NCBI GenBank assembly: GCA_036276735.1 | Contig: DASUOH010000002.1 | Location: 1-64,000 of the forward strand | Length of the DNA: 64,000 nucleotides | Source: VRUE01 sp036276735 | GTDB taxonomy: Bacteria > Actinomycetota > Thermoleophilia > Solirubrobacterales > 70-9 | Direction of reading: 5' to 3' | In this document: positions 57,771 through 64,000 of the stretch, in pieces | Position numbering within the stretch: the stretch's first letter is position 1 | Layout: the number at the start of each line of letters is the position of its first letter | The notes under the pieces: model-generated | What the model saw: the letters and a program-made list of their open reading frames with translations, nothing else | Database searches by the model: none | What the model was told of the DNA's origin: nothing | Made by a program: the position numbers and the translations under genes

Positions 57771-59900
57771 CTAGCGGCGCCGCACGCGGAAGTTGAGGAC
57801 AGCCGGCGTGCGGTCGCGGTTGCCCGCCGCGTCAATCGCGAAGACGCGGAAGGCGTGGCGGCCGGGACGGAGCCGGTAGGCGCGTGGCGAGCGGCAGGCC
57901 CGGAACGGCTGGCGGTCGACCCGGCAGCGGAAGCGGACGCCCGCCTCGTCGGCGCCGAAGGCGAAGGTGACGCGACGGAATCGCTGCGTCGTGAAGAGCA
58001 GGCGGGCGGGCCGGTGCCGCAGCGCGGTGCGCGGCGCGGTGCGGTCGTCCGCTGCGCTGGCGGTCGTCCGGTCCAGCTGCTGGGGCACCGGTGGCGGCGA
58101 GGTCAGCGGGGGAGTGGTCGGCGGCGCCGGCGGCTCCGGGTCGGGATCGAGCGGCGTGTTGGGCGGTCGGAAGCTGTTCGGGGCGCGCTCTTCGATTTCC
58201 TCGCAGGCGGTCGGCGCCGCGTCGGGGCCGTTCTCCGGGAAGTCGATCTGAGCGAGGTCTTCGGCGCCCTCGCCGCAGTCGATCGTCGGATCGGGATCGT
58301 CGGAGGGAGTGCCGGAGTTGGCGAGGATCGAGTCGTTGCCGCCCAGCGCGAAGTAGGTGTCGGCGCCCGGCCGGCCGAGCAGCTGGTTGTCGGCCCCGTC
58401 GCCCACCATGACGTCGGCCGCGCTCGTGCCCTCGGTGTCCTCGAGCGCCTGTAGATCGGTAAGCAGGCCGGCGCTCGGACACTGCGCCTCGCCGTCCGGC
58501 CCGACCAGGCCGGCTGCTTCGGCCCGCATGTCGATCGTCACGGCCTGGCCGAACTGGGCCCAGTTCGCGTTGTCGCGGTCCGGGCCGCCGTCGAGCAGAT
58601 CTCCGTTGCAGACCGCGTCGGAGATGAACAGGTCCTCGCCGCTGCCCGCGTGCAGCTCGTCTTCTCCCGCGTTGTTGGGCACGGCATCGTCGCCGCTGCC
58701 AGCGTTGACCGTGTCGTCGCCGTCGCCGTCGACCAGCGCGTCCTCGGTGCTGCCGCTGCTCAGCTGGTCTTCACCGGCATTGCCGAGCAGGACGATCGAG
58801 GTACTCTCGGGGAAGCCTGAGGCGCTGAGCGAATCGTCGCCGCCCAGCCCCGCCACCAGGACCGAGTCGGGTGCCTGGGTGAGGGTGAAGACGTTCGGTG
58901 GGGCGCCGTTGACCGTGAACGCCACCTGGGGCGGGCCGGCCGGCGGGTCGGAGTAGGTCGCCGTCGCCGTGTCGTTACCGCTGCTGCCGGTCAGGTAGAG
59001 GGCCGGGGGATCGACTCCGGCCGGCGCCATCGTGCCAACCGCAACCGTCCCGGCCGGCCGCGGATCGACCTGCCGGTCGATGCCGCTGTGCTCGCAGGAG
59101 GAGACGGTTCCGCCCGCAGCGGGTGCCTGGCAGTAGTCGCCCTCGTCGCCGCCGAAGAGCCGATCGGCGCCGCCTTCGCCGAGCAGGACGTCCGGGCCGC
59201 CGCCGCCGTAGATCGTCTGCGTCGCTGACGTGCCGACGATGTAGTCAGCGAAGGCGGTGCCGACCACCACCTCGAAGCCGGCGGTCTCGATGTCTTCGTC
59301 GAAGCCGCCACCGTGGGGGGCGCGGCCGTTGTCGCCCCTGCCGGCCCCGAGGTTCACGTAGGCGCCACGCCCGTCGACGGTTGACGGAAAATCGTCGTAT
59401 TCGGAGAAGTCCGGGAAGAAGTAGGGAGAGCCCGACCTGTTGAAGAAGCCGGGGGTGACCCCGGTTGCGTAGCTCAGCGTGTCGGTTCCGCCGCCGCTGT
59501 TCTGGATCTGGTCGATCGTCGCGTCGCCGCGGACGAGGTCGTCGCCGGCTTGGCCGTCGAGGACCGAATCGGCGCCAAAGCCGCCGGAGAGAAGGTCGTC
59601 GTCCTCGCCACCGCGCAGCTGGTCGTCGCCGATTCCGCCGTAGAGGCGGTCATCACCCGGGCCGCCGTTCAGCCGGTCGTTGCCCCGGCCGCCGTAGAGG
59701 GTGTCGTTGCCGCCTTCGCCGTTGACCACGGTGACGCCACGCGGCGCTCGGATCGTGTCGTCGCAGGGCGTCCCGACGATCGTCGTGCCGACGGTTTCAG
59801 GCGGTTCACCGCAGGCCGGAGCAGCACTGGCCGTGGCTGGCAGCGCAACGAGGAGCAGCACGACGTAGAGCGCCGCGATCTTCCCTGCGAGCGGCCGCAT
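57771..59900 (-). CDS. Secreted RTX-repeat (hemolysin-type calcium-binding) protein
   Basis: A 709-aa protein. ATG 59900 follows AGGTGG by 6 nt. Signal peptide (ALYVVLLLVALPATASAAPA), then RTX nonapeptides (GGNDTLYGGRGNDRLNGGPG and similar, about residues 60-140, with further scattered units to about 560) forming a calcium beta-roll. A Pro-rich linker (PDPEPPAPPTTPP) and a C-terminal Ig-like domain (FRCRVDRQPFRACRSP, HAFRVFAIDAAGNRD) of the type found in actinobacterial surface proteins follow. A secreted structural or adhesive protein is likely; no catalytic domain is visible. Confidence 0.88.
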   Translation of the reverse strand: MRPLAGKIAALYVVLLLVALPATASAAPACGEPPETVGTTIVGTPCDDTIRAPRGVTVVNGEGGNDTLYGGRGNDRLNGGPGDDRLYGGIGDDQLRGGEDDDLLSGGFGADSVLDGQAGDDLVRGDATIDQIQNSGGGTDTLSYATGVTPGFFNRSGSPYFFPDFSEYDDFPSTVDGRGAYVNLGAGRGDNGRAPHGGGFDEDIETAGFEVVVGTAFADYIVGTSATQTIYGGGGPDVLLGEGGADRLFGGDEGDYCQAPAAGGTVSSCEHSGIDRQVDPRPAGTVAVGTMAPAGVDPPALYLTGSSGNDTATATYSDPPAGPPQVAFTVNGAPPNVFTLTQAPDSVLVAGLGGDDSLSASGFPESTSIVLLGNAGEDQLSSGSTEDALVDGDGDDTVNAGSGDDAVPNNAGEDELHAGSGEDLFISDAVCNGDLLDGGPDRDNANWAQFGQAVTIDMRAEAAGLVGPDGEAQCPSAGLLTDLQALEDTEGTSAADVMVGDGADNQLLGRPGADTYFALGGNDSILANSGTPSDDPDPTIDCGEGAEDLAQIDFPENGPDAAPTACEEIEERAPNSFRPPNTPLDPDPEPPAPPTTPPLTSPPPVPQQLDRTTASAADDRTAPRTALRHRPARLLFTTQRFRRVTFAFGADEAGVRFRCRVDRQPFRACRSPRAYRLRPGRHAFRVFAIDAAGNRDRTPAVLNFRVRRR

Positions 59901-59934
59901 ACACATCCACCTACCCGAACAGATGTCCAGGTAC

Positions 59935-60672
59935 TCAGTTGCGGCGAGCCGCCGCGCGTGCCGACTCGGCTGCCGCGTCCTCGAGGCGGTCGTCGAGCGG
60001 CTCGAGGACGGGGGCGGCGCCGTAACGGCGCTCCAGGGCCAGGCTGATGAGGCGGTCCGCCAGCCAGGCGTTCTTGGGCAGCAACGGGCCATGCAGGTAG
60101 GTGCCGAACAGGTTGTCGCGGCGCACGCCCTCGAAGCCGTCCTTGCCGTTGTTGCCGAAGCCGCTCAGGACCCGTCCCAGCGGCTCCGTGCCCTCGCCGA
60201 GGTAGGTGCGGCCGCCGTGGTTCTCGAAGCCGGCGACGACACGCGGCCCGTCCCCGAGGTCGACCTCGATCGCGACGTTGCCGATCAGCCGCTCGCCGGG
60301 CTCGCGAACCGTCTCCAGGTCGACCAGGCCGAGCCCGGGCAGGCGCTCGTCGTCGAGCCGGTAGCCGTGGCCGAGCAGCTGGTAGCCGCCGCAGACGGCG
60401 AGCATCGCCGCGCCGCCGTGGACCGCCGCCGCGATCCCGTCGCGCTTGCTCTCGACCATGTCGAGAGCGACGGCGCGCTGGTCGCGGTCCTGGCCGCCGC
60501 CGAGGTAGAGGAGGTCGTGGCCATCGGGGTCAACGGGCTCGCCGGGGCCGGCCGCCGCGTAGGAGAAGTCGATCCCACGCCACTCGCAGCGCCGCCGCAG
60601 GAAGACGATGTTGCCGCGGTCGGCGTAGATGTTCATCTGTTCCGGATAGAGGGCGAGGAGGCGCAGCTCCAT
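59935..60672 (-). CDS. gatD: Lipid II isoglutaminyl synthase, glutamine amidotransferase subunit
   Basis: A 245-aa class I glutamine amidotransferase of the CobB/CobQ type. MLAVCGGYQLLG holds the nucleophile Cys (about residue 94) and FGTYLHGPLLPKN the His. With MurT it amidates the D-Glu of lipid II to D-isoglutamine. The ATG is directly at the methyltransferase stop. The usual order is murT-gatD; here a methyltransferase gene lies between. Confidence 0.93.
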   Translation of the reverse strand: MELRLLALYPEQMNIYADRGNIVFLRRRCEWRGIDFSYAAAGPGEPVDPDGHDLLYLGGGQDRDQRAVALDMVESKRDGIAAAVHGGAAMLAVCGGYQLLGHGYRLDDERLPGLGLVDLETVREPGERLIGNVAIEVDLGDGPRVVAGFENHGGRTYLGEGTEPLGRVLSGFGNNGKDGFEGVRRDNLFGTYLHGPLLPKNAWLADRLISLALERRYGAAPVLEPLDDRLEDAAAESARAAARRN

Positions 60673-61428
60673 TCAGGCCACCTCCCTTCTGAGCAGGACG
60701 ACGGTCGAGCCGACGTGCTCGGCGGTGGCCGGGATCTCGCGGCGGCCCGCCGGACGCAGCCCCGCCGCTCGTGCCTCCCCTTCGACGGTGGTGCCGTCGA
60801 TGCGATGCAGCCGCACCTCGTCAATCTGCTCGTCCAGCTCGCCGCTCGGCGAGACGGTCTGGCGCAGCCGGCGGACGACGATCGCGCCGTCGTCGAGCCC
60901 GCCTTCCAGCGGCAGGCTGGAGTAGATCCAGCCGTCGATCTCACGCGTGTCGGGGAGGGGAAGGGCGCGTTCGCCCTTTGTCGCGCTATCCGCGACAAAG
61001 GGCGAACGGGCGGCGGGCGGCGGGTCGGCGACGATCGCCGCCGCCGCGAGGCCGCCGGGCCGCAGGTGGGAGGCGACGCAGCGCAGGCAGTCGGTCCGCT
61101 GCTCGGCGTCGAGAAGCTGAAGGAGCTGCATCGGTGCCAGCGCCAGGCTGAAGCGCGCGCCGAGCGCGAACGCGGCGGCGTCCCCGAGCTCGGCTTCGGC
61201 CGGCAGTCCCTCGGCGCGCTCCGCCAGCGCCGCGAGCAGCACCGCCTCGCGGTCGAGGCCGAGCACGGTGTGGCCACGACGGGCCAGGTGAAGCGCCACG
61301 CGCCCGGTCCCGCAGCCGAGGTCGAGCACCGGTCCGCCGGTCTCGTCGGCCAGCTCCTCCCAGAGCGGCAGGTCGGCGCCGTAGGCGCCGCACTCGACGT
61401 CGTGCCAGATCACCTCTGCCGCGCTCAT
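60673..61428 (-). CDS. Class I SAM-dependent methyltransferase in the murT-gatD operon
   Basis: A 251-aa protein. The SAM site is GGPVLDLGCGTGRVALHLAR (motif I) and VLGLDREA (motif II). The C-terminal part is beta-rich. ATG 61428 overlaps the murT stop, and the stop touches the gatD start, so it is translated with both. Substrate unknown; a wall precursor is an obvious guess from context. Residues around ARSPFVADSATKGERALPLP are coded by an 18-bp perfect palindrome (60968-61008), which seems to be an in-frame insertion. Confidence 0.85.
   Translation of the reverse strand: MSAAEVIWHDVECGAYGADLPLWEELADETGGPVLDLGCGTGRVALHLARRGHTVLGLDREAVLLAALAERAEGLPAEAELGDAAAFALGARFSLALAPMQLLQLLDAEQRTDCLRCVASHLRPGGLAAAAIVADPPPAARSPFVADSATKGERALPLPDTREIDGWIYSSLPLEGGLDDGAIVVRRLRQTVSPSGELDEQIDEVRLHRIDGTTVEGEARAAGLRPAGRREIPATAEHVGSTVVLLRREVA
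60968..61008. repeat. Perfect 18-bp palindrome inside a methyltransferase gene
   Basis: CGTTCGCCCTTTGTCGCG (60968-60985) and its exact complement (60991-61008) are separated by 5 nt. The 41-bp unit keeps the reading frame open. It is the strongest stem in the window. Confidence 0.85.
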
Positions 61429-62813
61429 CGCCAAAAGTCCTCGGTCAGGCCGCGTGAGGAGAGCAGGCGGTGCAGCTCGAGCAGGGCGGTGTAGGTGGGG
61501 AGGGCGAAGAGGCGCCGCGGCGCCTCGGCGACCGCTTGGTCGAGCGAGGCGCCGATTCCCTCCTCGACGAGGATCGCCTCCTGGGGCCAGCCCGCGTACT
61601 TCAACCGCAGCGCCATCTCGGCGGCGCGCGTGCCGGCGCAGGTCACCCGCCGCACGGCGCCGGCGAGCAGCTCGAAGTCGGCGTCCCAGATCCAGGAGAC
61701 GTCGCGGCCGTCGGCGATCCGGTCGTTGAGCGCGATCCAGAGGTCGAGGCCCCCATCGTCCTCCTCGAGGCGCAGGGTGCGCAGCACCTCGTTGGCGCCG
61801 GCCGGGTTCTTGATCAAGAGGATCGAAACGTCCACCCCGGCGACCGGTACCGTCTCGACCCGGCCGAAGGCGCCGCGCGCCTCGCTCAGCGCGGTGACCA
61901 TCCGCGTCGGCTCGACGCCGAGCTGGAGGCCGGCGGCGATCGCGGCCAGTGCGTTGTAGACGTTGTAGAGGCCCGGGAGGGGTAGGTCGAGGTGCATCTC
62001 GCCGCGCGGCGTGCGGACCGTCGCCGTCGCGCCGCGCATGCCGCGCAGCTCGATGGCCGTCGCCGCAACGTCCGGCTTGGGACGCGCCGCCCCGCAGCTG
62101 GGGCATGAGTAGTGACCGAGGTGGCCGACGAAGGCGCGCTCGTAGGCGTAGGGCTGCCCGCAGCGGCGACAGTGCTTCGCGTCGAAGGCGTGCTGCAGCT
62201 CGGGCAGCGCCTGCGAAGCATCATCGATGCCGAAATAGACGACGCCCTCGCGGCGCCCGCCCTCACGGTCGCGGCCCAAATCGGCGACGAGCGGGTCGTC
62301 GGCATTGAGGACGAAGCGGCCGCGGCCGGTGCGGGCGGCGACGGTCTTCGCCCACTCGTCTGCCAGCTTCTCGATCTCCCCGTAGCGGTCGAGCTGGTCG
62401 CGAAAGAGGTTGGCGAGAACGATCAGGTCGGGGTCGAGCTGCTCCACCACCTTCGAGAGCCAGGCCTCGTCGACCTCGAAAAGGCCCTCCTCGCCGTCCT
62501 GCTCGAGCAGCGCCGTGGCGATCCCCCAGGTCATATTGGAGCCGGCGCGGTTATGGACCGGACGGCGCCCCTCGGCCGCGAGCAGCGCCGAGACCATCCC
62601 AGCGGTCGTCGTCTTGCCGTTGGTCGCGCTGATCAGCGTCACGCGACCCTCGAGCGGAGCGCCGAGGCGGGCGATCGCGTCGGGCGCCATTCGCAGCAGC
62701 AGCCGGCCGGGCAGCGTCGTGCCGCCACCGCGGCCACTTGCTCGACTCGCCGCTCCGGCGACCTTGGAGAGGAGCCGCTTGGCGCCGAAGAGGCCGCCGT
62801 TCGCTGCGCTCAC
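61425..62813 (-). CDS. murT: Lipid II isoglutaminyl synthase, Mur ligase subunit
   Basis: A 462-aa Mur-ligase-type protein from GTG 62813. The P-loop ISATNGKTTTAGM (about residues 60-72), the four-Cys zinc ribbon (CRRCGQPYAYERAFVGHLGH then CPSCG, about 215-245) typical of MurT, and the C-terminal DUF1727 domain are seen. It activates the D-Glu carboxyl of lipid II for amidation by GatD. Overlaps at both ends (GTGA with the kinase gene, ATGA with the methyltransferase) show one operon. Confidence 0.94.
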   Translation of the reverse strand: MSAANGGLFGAKRLLSKVAGAASRASGRGGGTTLPGRLLLRMAPDAIARLGAPLEGRVTLISATNGKTTTAGMVSALLAAEGRRPVHNRAGSNMTWGIATALLEQDGEEGLFEVDEAWLSKVVEQLDPDLIVLANLFRDQLDRYGEIEKLADEWAKTVAARTGRGRFVLNADDPLVADLGRDREGGRREGVVYFGIDDASQALPELQHAFDAKHCRRCGQPYAYERAFVGHLGHYSCPSCGAARPKPDVAATAIELRGMRGATATVRTPRGEMHLDLPLPGLYNVYNALAAIAAGLQLGVEPTRMVTALSEARGAFGRVETVPVAGVDVSILLIKNPAGANEVLRTLRLEEDDGGLDLWIALNDRIADGRDVSWIWDADFELLAGAVRRVTCAGTRAAEMALRLKYAGWPQEAILVEEGIGASLDQAVAEAPRRLFALPTYTALLELHRLLSSRGLTEDFWR

Positions 62814-63700
62814 TCGGCTTTCCGCGGCACCACGACGCCCAGCGCCCGCGGCAGTACCCGCAGGGTCGCGGGAAGGTCGGTGAGGTGCTCGCCGTCGGCG
62901 TAGACGGCAAACGGCCGGCTGGCGCTCAGCTCGAGCCGCGCGGTGCGGAAGACCCGGACCTCGTCCATCTCGACGTGCGCCCCGGAGAACACCTTGTGCA
63001 GGTTAGCCGCGTATTTGAGCTTGCTGTGCTCGACGATCGTCACCACGTCGAACTCGCCGTCGCGCAGGTCGGCGTCCGGAGCCAGCTTCATCCCGCCGCC
63101 GAAGGTGCTGTTGTTGGCCGCCGCGACCGAGTAGCCGGTCATGCGAATCTGCTCGTCGCCGACCTTGATCGTGAAGCGTGCCGGTTTCCAGGCGATCAGG
63201 GAACGGAATCCGGCGTAGGCGTAGACGAGGTTGCCGCGCAGAACGCGGGTCTCGTTCGCGAGTCGGTTCGCTTCCGAGTCGAGGCCGACGCTGGCGATGC
63301 CGAGGAAGCGCTTGCCGTTGACCTCACCGACGTCGATCCGCTCGGTCCGGCCCTCGAGCAGCGTCGCAACCGCCGCGGTCGGCTCGGTAGGTATCCCCAG
63401 CGTCCGCGCCAGGTCGTTGCCGCGGCCGCCTGGGAGGATGCCGAGCGGCGTCTCGGAGCCGGCCAGGGCGCCGCCGACCGCGCCGATCAAGCCGTCGCCG
63501 CTGAGCACGACCGGCACCTCGCCCGCCTCGGCGGCAAGCAGCGCCCGCTCGACCCCGTCCTCGAGGCCGTGGGTGCGGACAACGCGGAAGGGCACCCGCC
63601 GGGCGTCGAGCTCTGCCTCGATCTCAGGCAACAGCTTCAAAGCGCGACCGTGCGCCGCCGACGGGTTGACGAGCAGCGCTAGGGGCATTCCGTCGATCAT
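62810..63700 (-). CDS. Diacylglycerol/lipid kinase family protein
   Basis: A 296-aa protein of the DgkB/YegS/BmrU family: LALLVNPSAAHGRALKLLPE at the start, VVLSGDGLIGAVGGAL where GGDGT is usual (both flanking residues changed), then GILPGGRGNDLARTLGIP and a C-terminal beta-sandwich. It probably phosphorylates a membrane lipid, perhaps diacylglycerol released by wall synthesis. ATG 63700 or 63688 may be used. It is the first gene of the murT-methyltransferase-gatD operon. Confidence 0.87.
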   Translation of the reverse strand: MIDGMPLALLVNPSAAHGRALKLLPEIEAELDARRVPFRVVRTHGLEDGVERALLAAEAGEVPVVLSGDGLIGAVGGALAGSETPLGILPGGRGNDLARTLGIPTEPTAAVATLLEGRTERIDVGEVNGKRFLGIASVGLDSEANRLANETRVLRGNLVYAYAGFRSLIAWKPARFTIKVGDEQIRMTGYSVAAANNSTFGGGMKLAPDADLRDGEFDVVTIVEHSKLKYAANLHKVFSGAHVEMDEVRVFRTARLELSASRPFAVYADGEHLTDLPATLRVLPRALGVVVPRKAE

Positions 63701-63731
63701 CGACTCGGCAGCCTATTTGCGGCGCGGCCGA

Positions 63732-64000
63732 TCAGGGCGACACGAAGCGGCCGATCCAGGCGACGCGCCCGATCAGCTCCTTGTGCAGGGTCGTCTCGAA
63801 TCCGGCCATCGCGAGTCGCCAGTGGGTCCAGGGCAGCAGAAACCGCCGGCTTCCCGTCCGCGGCGGCTCGACGTAGAGCAGGTGACCGCCGTGCCGCAGC
63901 ACCCGTGCTACCTCTCCGACCCGAAGCGAGCCGCCATTGCACACCACCAGGTCGAAGAGGCCGTCGGGGTAGGGGAGGGCGCGAGAGCCACCCTGCTTGA
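63732..64000 (-). CDS. Partial class I methyltransferase (C-terminal end)
   Basis: The reading frame runs off the right edge of the window. The visible 88 residues include YPDGLFDLVVCNGGSLRVGE and VARVLRHGGHLLYVEPP, the motif IV and V regions of class I SAM methyltransferases, and end WIGRFVSP. The N-terminal SAM loop is outside. The gap to the lipid-kinase start is about 30 nt, so it may be in the same operon. Confidence 0.75.
   Translation of the reverse strand, partial: KQGGSRALPYPDGLFDLVVCNGGSLRVGEVARVLRHGGHLLYVEPPRTGSRRFLLPWTHWRLAMAGFETTLHKELIGRVAWIGRFVSP

Overview
The window is about 64 kb of high-GC DNA from an actinobacterium. Thermoleophilia (Solirubrobacterales-like) is the best guess, from gene content and order: thrS-infC, rpmI-rplT, pheST fused to an argCJBD run, murT/gatD, and many start codons placed 6-9 nt after a -10 box as in leaderless mRNAs. 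This placement is inference, because no 16S rRNA gene or other decisive marker is present.

Positions 1-11377 are an accessory zone built on remnants of a tRNA-Gly(GCC) gene. A 48-nt segment covering the 3' half of the tRNA from the anticodon loop occurs at 3933-3980 and 11330-11377 with one mismatch, and a decayed third copy lies near 140. The remnants are flanked by conserved hairpins. They divide the zone into two cassettes without any recombinase gene. Cassette 1 has an unknown gene, an HTH protein and an AbiEi/AbiEii pair. Cassette 2 is one four-gene minus-strand operon: HicB, a SIR2-STAND NTPase, an ApeA-type HEPN protein and a TOPRIM protein. From 11533 to 14485 there is a VapBC pair and ordinary metabolic and regulatory genes (ABM-like protein, SDR plus TetR, VOC protein).

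Positions 14584-19528 are a second, independent insertion, in tRNA-Cys. The 5' half of tRNA-Cys is left at 14584-14623 and an intact tRNA-Cys stands at 19458-19528. Between them lie another VapBC pair, an OLD ATPase-nuclease gene with two single-base frameshifts, and a HEPN-motif gene. Again there is no integrase.

From 19529 on the DNA is mostly chromosomal backbone: an SGNH hydrolase and acyltransferase, tRNA-Val, a membrane protein, thrS, infC, an inverted wecB-type gene, rpmI-rplT, an rRNA methyltransferase, pheS-pheT, argC-argJ-argB-argD, argG, a peptidoglycan-hydrolase-like protein, ftsK, a RodZ-like protein, cinA, thpR, recA, miaB-miaA, a dapF homologue lacking both catalytic cysteines, a DapL/DapC-type aminotransferase, envelope proteins, an epimerase with an MBL hydrolase, hflX, dut, an RTX-repeat protein, murT-methyltransferase-gatD with a lipid kinase, and a partial methyltransferase at the edge.

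Two kinds of palindromic DNA run through the backbone. One is a family of about 110-bp repeats with covarying stems, in three copies (27431, 47974, 49387), two of which supply the stop codon of the gene they touch. The other is a set of palindromes lying in frame inside coding genes (24201, 31560, 60968).
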